From: an uncultured Rhodanobacteraceae bacterium
Lineage (GTDB): Bacteria > Pseudomonadota > Gammaproteobacteria > Xanthomonadales > Rhodanobacteraceae
NCBI GenBank assembly: GCA_913053815.1
Contig: CAJXGK010000020.1
Location: 1 to 13,598 of the forward strand
Length of the DNA stretch: 13,598 bases
Reading direction: 5' to 3'
Shown here one piece after another: positions 7,589-13,598 of the stretch (position 1 is its first letter; every line of letters starts with the position of its first letter). The position numbers and the translations under genes are program-made. The notes beneath the pieces are model-generated. The model was given only the letters and a program-made list of their open reading frames with translations, searched no databases and was not told the DNA's origin.

Positions 7589-9242
7589 TGTCCGGACGAT
7601 GGCGGGCACGATATTCGTAAAGTCCTTGTTTCAGGCCACGTTCGCTGACTACGATACGCTGGGGTATACCAATCAATTCCATATCTGAGAACATCGGTCC
7701 AGGACGCAGCCCCCGATTGTCGAGTACGACTTCGATATTTCTGTTCTGCAGATCCTGATATAGGGATTCGGCAGCATCCTGCACTTTCGTACCGTGTTGA
7801 GTGTTAATTGGACAAATTGCCACGCTCCATGGAGCCATGGAAGTTGGCCAGATAATACCCGCCGCATCATGGTTTTGTTCAATTGCTGCGGCGACAATGC
7901 GACTAATCCCGATCCCGTAACATCCCATGAGGGGGGTTCTGGCATGACCCTGATCATCGGTCACTACGGCGTGCATGGACTCGGCATATTGTGAGCCCAG
8001 TTGAAAGATGTGTCCTACCTCAATGCCGCGGATAATGCTCAGGTATCCGCCACCATCAGGAGCCAGGTCACCGGCGACGACGTTGCGGATATCGGCAATC
8101 TGCTCCGGTTCGGGTAGATCGCGGCCCCAGTTTACACCGCTATAGTGAAACCCGGTTTGATTGGCCCCCACCACAAAATTGGCCATATTGGCCACCTCAA
8201 GGTCGGCCACTACACGGATGGGCCGGTGTGGCGAGAGCGGTCCAATAAAACCAGGGGTGGTACCGAGATAGTGGTCAATGTCTTCTTCGTTGGCCATACG
8301 GTATTCGGTCAGGTTGAGCCGTCTGGCCAGTTTGATTTCATTGAGGGTGTGGTCACCCCGTAGCAGTGCCAGGATAAATTCCGACCCGCTCATTAGGGCG
8401 ATAGACTTGACCGTTTTACAGAGGGGTAAGTTGAGTAGTTCCGCTATCGCCTCACAGGTTTTCTGGGTGGGTGTGGGCTGCTTGTACAGTGGTTCGGTGG
8501 GTGATTCGCGAAGTGCATTGGATGGCTTGGCCTGAGCCATTTCGATGTTGGCGGCATAATCGGATTCACTGGCAAAAACGATGGCGTCCTCACCACTGTC
8601 GGCAAGTACGTGAAATTCATAGCTGGCTTGTCCACCGATCGCTCCGGTATCGGCCTTCACTGCGCGAAAACGCAGTCCCAAGCGGGTGAAGATACGGGTA
8701 TAGGTGGCAAACATATTGCGGTATTCTCGGGCCAGACATTCCTGATCGAGATGAAACGAGTAGGCATCTTTCATCAGGAACTCGCGGGCTCGCATCACTC
8801 CGAAACGAGGACGGATTTCATCCCGGAACTTGGTTTGGATTTGGAAGAAGTTGACGGGCAATTGGCGATAACTTTTCAGCTCGTTACGGGCAAAGTCGGT
8901 AATGACTTCTTCATGGGTGGGCCCGTAACAGAAAAACTGCTTCTTGCGGTCCTGGAGCTTGAGAAGCTGACCTCCGAATTTCTTCCAACGCCCGGTTTCT
9001 TCCCACAGCTCCCGGGGTTGTATCGATGGCATGAGCATTTCAATGGCTCCGGATCGTTCCATTTCCTCACGCACCACGGCTTCAACCTTGCGCAGAATAC
9101 GCAAGCCCAGCGGCGTCCAGGTATAGATACCTGCGGCCAGTTTGCGTAGCATCCCCGCACGCAGCATTAATTGGTGGCTGACAATTTCAGCATCAGCGGG
9201 TGTTTCCTTGACGGTGGCGAGATGGAATTGGCTCAGGCGCAT
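7542..9242 (-). CDS. proS: Proline--tRNA ligase
   Basis: This enzyme charges tRNA-Pro with proline in the cytoplasm and clears mischarged Ala-tRNA-Pro. It is the bacterial class II form with an inserted editing domain. Seen, numbered from ATG 9242: the N-terminal [19 protein letters not shown]; the helix [27 protein letters not shown] (about 107-117); class II motif 2 in [20 protein letters not shown] (about 140-159); a YbaK-type editing insert (about 225-400) with CKTVKS, Lys276 matching the editing lysine, and [10 protein letters not shown]; motif 3 in [13 protein letters not shown] (about 440); and an anticodon-binding domain to the end. The 566 residues match E. coli (572). The longer TTG start at 9251 is rejected because homologues begin at MRxSQ. 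The ribosome site is poor. It is probably transcribed alone or with a short downstream frame. Confidence 0.97.
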   Translation of the reverse strand: MRLSQFHLATVKETPADAEIVSHQLMLRAGMLRKLAAGIYTWTPLGLRILRKVEAVVREEMERSGAIEMLMPSIQPRELWEETGRWKKFGGQLLKLQDRKKQFFCYGPTHEEVITDFARNELKSYRQLPVNFFQIQTKFRDEIRPRFGVMRAREFLMKDAYSFHLDQECLAREYRNMFATYTRIFTRLGLRFRAVKADTGAIGGQASYEFHVLADSGEDAIVFASESDYAANIEMAQAKPSNALRESPTEPLYKQPTPTQKTCEAIAELLNLPLCKTVKSIALMSGSEFILALLRGDHTLNEIKLARRLNLTEYRMANEEDIDHYLGTTPGFIGPLSPHRPIRVVADLEVANMANFVVGANQTGFHYSGVNWGRDLPEPEQIADIRNVVAGDLAPDGGGYLSIIRGIEVGHIFQLGSQYAESMHAVVTDDQGHARTPLMGCYGIGISRIVAAAIEQNHDAAGIIWPTSMAPWSVAICPINTQHGTKVQDAAESLYQDLQNRNIEVVLDNRGLRPGPMFSDMELIGIPQRIVVSERGLKQGLYEYRARHRPDNEYLDYTTLLERIQT

Positions 9243-9275
9243 GAATGGCAACGGGTTGGGTTGGAAGGATTGCGA

Positions 9276-9281
9276 ATTGTA
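9276..9281 (-). promoter_or_regulatory. Candidate -10 for proS
   Basis: On the minus strand TACAAT (9281-9276) is one base off the -10 consensus and lies 33 bases before the proS ATG. The corresponding -35 region is poor. Confidence 0.3.
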
Positions 9282-9312
9282 ACCTGTCAGTGCACGGGAA
9301 TGGTTGACACGC

Positions 9313-9325
9313 TACTCAGTGAGTA
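9313..9325. promoter_or_regulatory. Perfect 13-base palindrome upstream of proS
   Basis: TACTCA-G-TGAGTA is an exact inverted repeat about 70 bases upstream of the proS start. On the + strand a consensus TTGACA (9304-9309) lies 3 bases before it. It has the size and symmetry of an operator half-site pair. No + strand gene starts nearby, so its target, if any, is more likely proS. Confidence 0.35.
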
Positions 9326-9641
9326 CTGTGAGCGACTGTGGGGGTATCGAAGGCCGGTATCCGATTCGTGTTGGGATCTGGATACAACACGGGGAATCTC
9401 TAAAAACCGTCACGAGCGGACTGAGTGCAAACAGGTGTCCAGGTAATGCGGGCCGGTACGGGTGGTGTTGACGACGTCTTGGGAGTTAATCTAGCGATAC
9501 AGGATAGGCGTGAGTCCGTTTGGAGGAAGCGCGTGCCGTTGCAGCAGGTTGAAGGTCTGGAAACGAATGGTGGGGATTGAGCCCCCATCGTGCCGAAACA
9601 ACCCTACCCAGGGTAGACAGAGCAAATAGCCCGCGCATAAC

Positions 9642-10079
9642 TCAGGAAAGATGGCAGTATGCCGCAATCTCTGCCTGGGTAGCCTTGAGCTGTTTTGCGC
9701 GCTGCTTGGTATCGATCGCTATCGATTTGCCCTTAGCGCTGAGGGTGTTAAGTGCCTGTTTGCTTTCCAGAAGACGCAGGTTTTTGTGTAGCCCGTCGCA
9801 ATACTTGGTGCGGTTGGAGCGAGTATCGGCCATGGCTACCCTGTTGCCCGCTTGCCGCAGTCGATGGTTGGGAACAAGATTTCGGGATGGGATAGCGGTG
9901 TTGCCACCTATCTTGGTACTGCTGTTGATGAGCAGTACCTTGTAGGGGATGCCTTGGGAGGGTGGAGATTGCGAAAAATTGCGAACTCCACCATTGTCGA
10001 TCCAGGTGTAAACCTGGGCAACGGCCAGTGGAACCCAAAACAGCAGTAACATAACAGTAAAGAGAATGGAGCGGCGCAT
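9642..10079 (-). CDS. Secreted DUF4124-domain protein
   Basis: This is a small exported protein of unknown function. From ATG 10079 it has a signal peptide, MRR followed by the hydrophobic SILFTVMLLLFWVPLAVA, with a likely cut between Ala21 and Gln22. Immediately after comes QVYTWIDNGGVRNFSQSPP, the hallmark of DUF4124 (pattern vYkWvDxxGvxhfsxxPP). The remaining roughly 100 residues are basic, with Lys/Arg-rich helices near the end, and match nothing I recognise. An in-frame start further upstream (10163) would put 28 unlikely residues before the signal peptide, so 10079 is chosen; its ribosome site (AGCGAG) is weak. Length is 145 residues. It is divergent from pssA with a shared 117-base control region. 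Location is predicted to be the periplasm. Confidence 0.8.
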   Translation of the reverse strand: MRRSILFTVMLLLFWVPLAVAQVYTWIDNGGVRNFSQSPPSQGIPYKVLLINSSTKIGGNTAIPSRNLVPNHRLRQAGNRVAMADTRSNRTKYCDGLHKNLRLLESKQALNTLSAKGKSIAIDTKQRAKQLKATQAEIAAYCHLS

Positions 10080-10100
10080 AGATAGCTCGCTGCGATGGTA

Positions 10101-10118
10101 TGCGGTAACTCTACCGCA
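10101..10118. promoter_or_regulatory. Perfect 7-4-7 inverted repeat in the divergent promoter region
   Basis: TGCGGTA-ACTC-TACCGCA is an exact inverted repeat in the 117-base gap between the DUF4124 gene (-) and pssA (+). Its place between divergent genes suggests an operator that controls one or both, or a leader hairpin. Confidence 0.4.
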
Positions 10119-10148
10119 ACTGCTGGGTACCGGCATGTGAAAGGGTAG

Positions 10149-10175
10149 GCAGTGTGGCGGCATGGTTTACACTGC
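10149..10175. promoter_or_regulatory. Inverted repeat just upstream of pssA
   Basis: GCAGTGT (10149-10155) and ACACTGC (10169-10175) are exact reverse complements around a 13-base centre, ending 21 bases before the pssA ATG. The right arm includes TTTACACT, which could double as a promoter element. It may be an operator or a leader hairpin near the start codon. Confidence 0.35.
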
Positions 10176-10196
10176 TATTGAAATCGAGACCCATCC

Positions 10197-10973
10197 ATGA
10201 ATGAACTACCCACCCGCTTCACCTCATCCCGCCGAGGCATCTATCTGTTGCCGAACCTGTTCACAACTGGAGCGATGTTCGCGGGTTTTTACGCCATTGT
10301 GGCGGCTATCGATGGTTATTTCGCACATGCCGTGGTCGCAGTGTTCGTAGCGGCCATTTTAGATGGCCTGGATGGACGGATTGCCCGTCTGACGCATACC
10401 CAGAGTGAGTTCGGTGTGCAATACGACTCGTTGTCGGATCTGGTCAGCTTCGGCCTGGCCCCCAGTCTTGTGTTGTACACCTGGTCCCTGGCAGATTTGC
10501 ATCACTACGGACCGGTATGGGGCAAGATCGGCTGGACGGCGGCCTTTCTGTATACAGCTTGTGCGGCGTTACGACTGGCTCGGTTTAACACCCAGGTTGG
10601 AGTTATTGACAAGCGTTATTTTCAGGGGTTGGCCAGCCCCGCTGCGGCAGGATTGGTCATGAGCTATGTATGGGCCGCATCAAGCCTTGGCTTTTCCGGC
10701 GGCACACTGGTTTTTCTGACCCTGGCCCTGATCGTGCCAACGGGTTTACTTATGGTAAGCCGTTTTCGTTACATCAGTTTCAAAGCCTGGCCGGTAGGTG
10801 AAAAAGTACCCTTTCTGGCTATTTTGGTGGTGGTGCTGGTGCTGGTAGCGCTGACCATTGACCCGCCACGGGTATTGTTTGTGGTATTCCTTCTCTATGT
10901 GTTGTCCGGGCCGGTGTGGACCATATGGGTGCGGGCCACACATCGCCGCCGGCGTCGAGGTACTCGTGCCTGA
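10197..10973 (+). CDS. pssA: CDP-diacylglycerol--serine O-phosphatidyltransferase
   Basis: This integral membrane enzyme makes phosphatidylserine from CDP-diacylglycerol and serine, the committed step to phosphatidylethanolamine. The CDP-alcohol phosphatidyltransferase signature is complete: Asp56, Asp59-Gly60, Ala63-Arg64, Gly73, Asp77 and Asp81 in DGLDGRIARLT and GVQYDSLSD. The N-terminus RRGIYLLPNLFTTGAMFAGFYA is typical of the type II (Bacillus-like) PssA, not of the peripheral E. coli PssA, which belongs to another superfamily. Six to eight hydrophobic helices are visible, and the protein ends in a basic tail, THRRRRRGTRA. Length is 258 residues. ATG 10197 begins MNELPTRF; the ribosome site is weak. 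The TGA overlaps the ATG of the next gene, so it leads a three-gene operon with a holD-like gene and rimI. Confidence 0.95.
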   Translation: MNELPTRFTSSRRGIYLLPNLFTTGAMFAGFYAIVAAIDGYFAHAVVAVFVAAILDGLDGRIARLTHTQSEFGVQYDSLSDLVSFGLAPSLVLYTWSLADLHHYGPVWGKIGWTAAFLYTACAALRLARFNTQVGVIDKRYFQGLASPAAAGLVMSYVWAASSLGFSGGTLVFLTLALIVPTGLLMVSRFRYISFKAWPVGEKVPFLAILVVVLVLVALTIDPPRVLFVVFLLYVLSGPVWTIWVRATHRRRRRGTRA

Positions 10974-11527
10974 TGGCAGCTATGAACACGGTGAGGCCAC
11001 CTCTTTCCGCATGGCGGGATCGATGTCTGCGCGAGCTGGGTGTACTGCCGCTGCACCTGCGCCAGGCGTCAGTTACCACGACGGTCCCTATTGAGGGGGC
11101 GCCGCGGGTTGGGGCAGAAAAGTCATGGGCATTCAAGCCGCCGGCTACAATTCCGGATGTCGCCTTAGCTTCCCCACCCCCTACCAAGCAGAAGGTGCCG
11201 TTGCTGATTATTTTGCCTGTTGGTGCCGCATCGCAGCCGCACCAGCAGACCTTGTTACGCAATGCTTTGCTGGCCTTACCAGCAGAAATGCAACGGGCAC
11301 CCTGGCTTGAGGCCAGTGCAGCGGAAGCGCAGATTGGGGCTGCGCAGGCCTATCTCGTATTGGGTCAGGAAGCCGCAGCGGTGCTGGAGCGGACATTGCC
11401 TCGGAGGGGGGCCGATAGCTGTCTGATCGTCCATGCCGACGCCCCTGGCGATATTCTGGCCGAGCCTGCTCGCAAACGCGGCTTGTGGTTGGCGGTAAAA
11501 ATACTGTTGCGGGGGCGGTCAGTGTAA
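10973..11527 (+). CDS. holD: Probable DNA polymerase III psi subunit (HolD-like)
   Basis: Psi links the clamp loader to chi and SSB in the replicative holoenzyme. The assignment is from context and weak similarity: rimI follows directly with an overlap, as holD-rimI do in E. coli. The N-terminus LSAWRDRCLRELGVLPLHLR resembles the psi start (W-x-LxxLGIxxWxLR), and the C-terminal SCLIVHADAPGDILAEPARKRGLWLAVK matches the psi pattern with a conserved LAxPxxKRxxW. The 184 residues are longer than E. coli psi (137) because of a Pro/Ala-rich middle (about 50-100) and fast divergence, which is usual for psi. The start at 10973 is taken from the TGATG overlap with pssA; ATG 10982 is possible. If not psi, it is an unknown protein tied to rimI. 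Confidence 0.62.
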   Translation: MAAMNTVRPPLSAWRDRCLRELGVLPLHLRQASVTTTVPIEGAPRVGAEKSWAFKPPATIPDVALASPPPTKQKVPLLIILPVGAASQPHQQTLLRNALLALPAEMQRAPWLEASAAEAQIGAAQAYLVLGQEAAAVLERTLPRRGADSCLIVHADAPGDILAEPARKRGLWLAVKILLRGRSV

Positions 11528-12012
11528 TGGTTGCCGTACTCGTCAGAGAACCCTTGCAGATCCGCCGGATGCAGCGTGAGGACCTCGCTCAGGTTGCCTT
11601 CATAGAGGCTATGGCCTACGAATTTCCATGGAGCCCGGGTATTTTCCGCGATTGCCTGCAGGCCGGCTATCACTGCTGGGTACTGGTTACCGGCCATCAT
11701 GTTTGCAGTTATGGCGTGCTATCGGTGACTGCTAGGGAAGCTCATTTGCTTAATCTCTGTGTTGCGCCTGCCGAACAGGGACTCGGTCTTGGTCGGCGGA
11801 TGCTGTCACGCATGCTTGATATGGCCCGTTGGCATGACACGGACAAGGTTTTTTTGGAGGTGCGTCCTTCCAACCGGCGAGCCGTCCGGTTGTATGAAAA
11901 GTATGGGTTTACCCGTATCGGCAAGCGTCCGCGTTATTACCCGACACGCCAGGGACGTGAGGATGCCATGGTGATGGTACTGAACCTGCACCCTCCACAG
12001 GGGAGTGGCTAA
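11527..12012 (+). CDS. rimI: Ribosomal protein S18-alanine N-acetyltransferase
   Basis: RimI is a GNAT enzyme that transfers an acetyl group from acetyl-CoA to the N-terminal alanine of ribosomal protein S18. Seen: the substrate-loop FPWSPGIF (33-40), the acetyl-CoA pyrophosphate-binding loop EQGLGLGRRML (83-93), the catalytic Glu111 in FLEVRPSNRRAV and Tyr123 in RLYEKYGF. The Glu-Tyr spacing of 12 equals that of E. coli RimI (Glu103, Tyr115). The C-terminal RYYPTRQGREDAMVM is diagnostic of RimI within the GNAT family. Length is 161 residues against 148 in E. coli, with a short extra N-terminus and tail. The ATG at 11527 overlaps the TAA of the holD-like gene (TAATG), with a G-rich stretch upstream as ribosome site, so translation is probably coupled. 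It converges on the following minus-strand gene. Confidence 0.95.
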   Translation: MVAVLVREPLQIRRMQREDLAQVAFIEAMAYEFPWSPGIFRDCLQAGYHCWVLVTGHHVCSYGVLSVTAREAHLLNLCVAPAEQGLGLGRRMLSRMLDMARWHDTDKVFLEVRPSNRRAVRLYEKYGFTRIGKRPRYYPTRQGREDAMVMVLNLHPPQGSG

Positions 12013-12014
12013 AA

Positions 12015-12094
12015 CCCTGAATCCGGTTGTTTGTTTATTCGGGAGCCGTGGGGATTTTGCAGTAAGTGAGGGAGGATGACTGGCAGGTCACTTA
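12015..12094. other. Hairpin-forming gap between convergent genes
   Basis: The 100-base gap between rimI (+) and the minus-strand synthetase holds two potential stems: CCC(T)GAAT (12015-12022) with ATTCGGG (12037-12043), and TAAGTGA (12063-12069) with TCACTTA (12088-12094). Neither is followed by a strong T-run. They are the only terminator candidates for the two converging transcripts. Confidence 0.3.
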
Positions 12095-12112
12095 ACTGAA
12101 ATGGGTAAGCCC

Positions 12113-13598
12113 TTATTCGCTCAGCCTCTCAACCTGCTTGCGCAACACTGCGACTTGTCGGCTCCATTCCCCGAGTCGATGGTGTTCCTGTTCGACAACC
12201 TCGGTTGGGGCGTTAGCGACAAAACGCGGGTTGCCAAGTTTACCCCGACACTTGCCGATTTCCTGCTTAATACGGTGGATCTCCTTCCGTAACCGGGCCT
12301 GCTCGGCAGCGATGTCAATCAGGCCTTCAAGAGGCAGGTGGGCCTTGGCTCCGAGCAACGGCGTGGCGGCCGAAGCCGGTGGGGTCGTATTTCCCGGAAG
12401 TATCTCGATACGTTCGATGCGACACAGTGCCTGCAGCATGCTCTGGATCGCGGTGAATCGTTCCGGGTTATCCAGGCGGCCCTCAATCAGCAACGGCACT
12501 GGACGTCCGGGAGCGATACTCAGCTCACTGCGCAGGCTGCGGACCTGGGTCACGGCTTCGATTAGGGTGTTGATCTCAGTAACGGCTGCTTGCGTTATCG
12601 CGGGCTCGGCTGCGACGCTATCCGCAGCAGGAAGGGTCGCCGGTTGGCTCGGATTGGGGTAACACCGTTCCAGGATACTGTTCTGCTGCAATTCGAGTCG
12701 CGGTGCGACTTCATGCCAGATTTCTTCGGTGATGAAGGGAATAAGCGGATGCAGTGCGCGCAGAATACCTTCGAGGACGGCCAGCAGAGTGTGCCGGGTT
12801 GACGCCGCGGCGGCTACGTCGCTGCCATTGAGTGCCAGCTTGGCCAGTTCCACGAACCAGTCGCAGTAGTCGTTCCAGACGAACTGGTACAGGTCTTGGG
12901 CCAGCAAGTCGAAGCGGTAGCTCGAAAAGTTTTCCGCAACACTCTGCATCGTGTCCCGGAAGCGGTTGTCAATCCATCTCTCGGCGGCGGTGTGCAGAAC
13001 CGGCTCGTCATGGGGGGTGAATCCCTCGGTATTCATCAGTACAAAGCGGGCGGCGTTCCACAACTTGTTGCAGAAGTGTTTGTAGCCTTCGGCACGCTTG
13101 AGATCGAAGTTGATGGTGCGGCCGTAGGTGGCCAGGGCCGCGAAGGTGAAGCGCATGGCATCGGTGCCGACTGCCTGGATGCCATAGGGGTAGTCTTTGC
13201 GGATGCGCTTTTCGACCTTCTTGCGAACCTGTGGAATCAGTAGCGAGGCGGTAGATTTTTTCACCAGATCTTCGAGGCCGATGCCGTCGATCAGGTCCAG
13301 CGGGTCGAGCGTGTTGCCCTTCGACTTGGACATCTTGGCGCCGTCCTTGAGCACCATACCCTGGGTCAGCAGATTGGCGAACGGCTCGTCTGTGTGGACC
13401 AGCCCCTCGTCGCGCATCAGTTTGTGGAAGAAGCGCGCGTAGAGCAGGTGCAGAATGGCGTGCTCGATGCCGCCGATGTATTGGTCGACGGGCAGCCAGT
13501 AGTGCGCCCGCTCGTCGAGCATCGCCGTATCGGCGCCCGGCGCGCAATAACGCGCGTAGTACCACGAGGACTCGACGAAGGTGTCGAAGGTGTCGGTC
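12113..13598 (-). CDS. valS: Valyl-tRNA synthetase C-terminal part fused in frame to a leucyl-tRNA synthetase segment; partial
   Basis: The frame is open to the window end, so the start is missing; ATG 13522 is internal. From about 13310 down to the TAA at 12113 the protein is Val[18 protein letters not shown], the [22 protein letters not shown] block, [17 protein letters not shown], the anticodon-binding domain ([15 protein letters not shown]), and the C-terminal coiled coil ([18 protein letters not shown]). About 399 residues after KMSKSKGN match the E. coli length. Before that point (13313-13598) the protein is Leu[38 protein letters not shown] and FHKLMRDEG are LeuRS catalytic-core signatures absent from ValRS. 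The switch sits at KMSKSKGN (13313-13336), shared by both families. No frame break is seen. A real protein of this kind would pair a LeuRS active site with a ValRS anticodon domain, so an assembly chimera is more likely. The ValRS identity of the 12113-13310 part is certain. Confidence 0.9.
   Translation of the reverse strand, partial: TDTFDTFVESSWYYARYCAPGADTAMLDERAHYWLPVDQYIGGIEHAILHLLYARFFHKLMRDEGLVHTDEPFANLLTQGMVLKDGAKMSKSKGNTLDPLDLIDGIGLEDLVKKSTASLLIPQVRKKVEKRIRKDYPYGIQAVGTDAMRFTFAALATYGRTINFDLKRAEGYKHFCNKLWNAARFVLMNTEGFTPHDEPVLHTAAERWIDNRFRDTMQSVAENFSSYRFDLLAQDLYQFVWNDYCDWFVELAKLALNGSDVAAAASTRHTLLAVLEGILRALHPLIPFITEEIWHEVAPRLELQQNSILERCYPNPSQPATLPAADSVAAEPAITQAAVTEINTLIEAVTQVRSLRSELSIAPGRPVPLLIEGRLDNPERFTAIQSMLQALCRIERIEILPGNTTPPASAATPLLGAKAHLPLEGLIDIAAEQARLRKEIHRIKQEIGKCRGKLGNPRFVANAPTEVVEQEHHRLGEWSRQVAVLRKQVERLSE
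13300..13336 (-). other. LeuRS/ValRS junction at the shared KMSKSKGN motif
   Basis: These bases encode [12 protein letters not shown]. Upstream on the minus strand the protein follows LeuRS (GMVLKDGA then KMSKSKGN); downstream it follows ValRS ([10 protein letters not shown]). By hand count GC is 164 of 258 bases (64%) on the LeuRS side (13341-13598) and 149 of 260 (57%) on the ValRS side (13041-13300), so composition also steps here. Confidence 0.85.

Larger units (their letters stand above)
9252..9641. other. 390-base intergenic region upstream of proS
   Basis: No supported gene. Close to proS it holds a candidate promoter and the palindrome at 9313-9325. Further on are short open frames on both strands (9446-9580 on +; 9400-9588 on -) without recognisable family features. 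A hairpin with TGGGG and CCCCA arms (9571-9587) and a short CTACCC/GGGTAG repeat (9604-9616) lie after the DUF4124 gene and may mark its transcript end, although neither has a T-run. Confidence 0.45.

Noticed and set aside
8610..9149. 179-codon + strand frame within proS
   Set aside because: It is antisense to the well conserved ProRS catalytic core and is a shadow frame.
4225..9516. Similar words GATAGGCRAGGAG near 4231-4250 (-), 6471-6483 (+) and, less well, near 9500-9516 (+), perhaps a dispersed intergenic repeat
   Set aside because: Only about 12 of 13 bases agree between the best two copies, the flanks do not align, and a match of this size is expected by chance among a few kilobases on two strands.
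9495..9560. Short resemblance of ACAGGATAGG and following bases to a 23S rRNA segment
   Set aside because: The match is about 10 bases and does not extend; no rRNA secondary structure or flanking rRNA sequence is present.
9446..9580. 44-residue + strand ORF starting MRAGTGGVDDVLGVNL
   Set aside because: It is a short frame with no ribosome site and no family I can name; an overlapping minus frame looks equally plausible, so neither is called.
13008..13565. 185-codon Arg-rich frame on the minus strand
   Set aside because: It lies in a different frame of the GC-rich synthetase gene and has the Arg/His-rich composition of a shadow frame.

Overview
The window looks like a chromosomal contig from a gammaproteobacterium of moderately high GC. 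Most genes are housekeeping genes of gammaproteobacterial type: the ProRS sequence, a holD-like/rimI pair, a qmcA/nfeD pair, an H-NS-family protein with a TWSGRG DNA-binding core, and a type II PssA. The exact lineage cannot be fixed from the sequence alone; a sulfur- or iron-oxidising or Ectothiorhodospira-like lineage is only a guess. No rRNA, tRNA, CRISPR array or intact insertion sequence was found.

Layout, left to right. Bases 2-2125 (+) are the C-terminal two thirds of an RND efflux permease cut by the window start. Bases 2259-4141 (+) are an SOS mutasome pair, umuD then umuC, joined by an ATGA overlap. Bases 4142-4982 are an 840-base stretch without a convincing gene. Bases 4983-6418 (+) are a qmcA (SPFH) and NfeD-like pair, ending at a perfect 13-bp hairpin. 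Bases 6904-7224 (-) are an H-NS-family gene followed by two tandem terminator-like hairpins. Bases 7542-9242 (-) are proS, with a possible small downstream ORF and terminator. Bases 9642-10079 (-) encode a small secreted DUF4124 protein, divergent from a tight + strand operon pssA-holD-like-rimI (10197-12012) whose junctions are TGATG and TAATG. This operon converges on a synthetase reading frame (12113 to the window end, -).

The most striking observation is that last reading frame. Its C-terminal about 400 residues are plainly valyl-tRNA synthetase, but the N-terminal about 85 visible residues are plainly leucyl-tRNA synthetase. The change happens in frame exactly at the KMSKSKGN signature that both families share. 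Base composition also steps up on the LeuRS side. Because it lies next to the window end, a misassembly at a conserved motif is the leading explanation; a real recombinant gene would be very unusual. Other points worth a look are an AT-rich patch inside the RND gene, the 840-base gene desert, several perfect inverted repeats in promoter regions, and a weak beta-clamp motif in UmuC.

Functionally the region mixes envelope functions (RND efflux, QmcA/NfeD, phosphatidylserine synthesis), SOS mutagenesis, nucleoid structure, and translation or replication housekeeping (ProRS, ValRS, RimI, a probable polymerase III psi subunit). There is no sign that these form one dedicated novel system.
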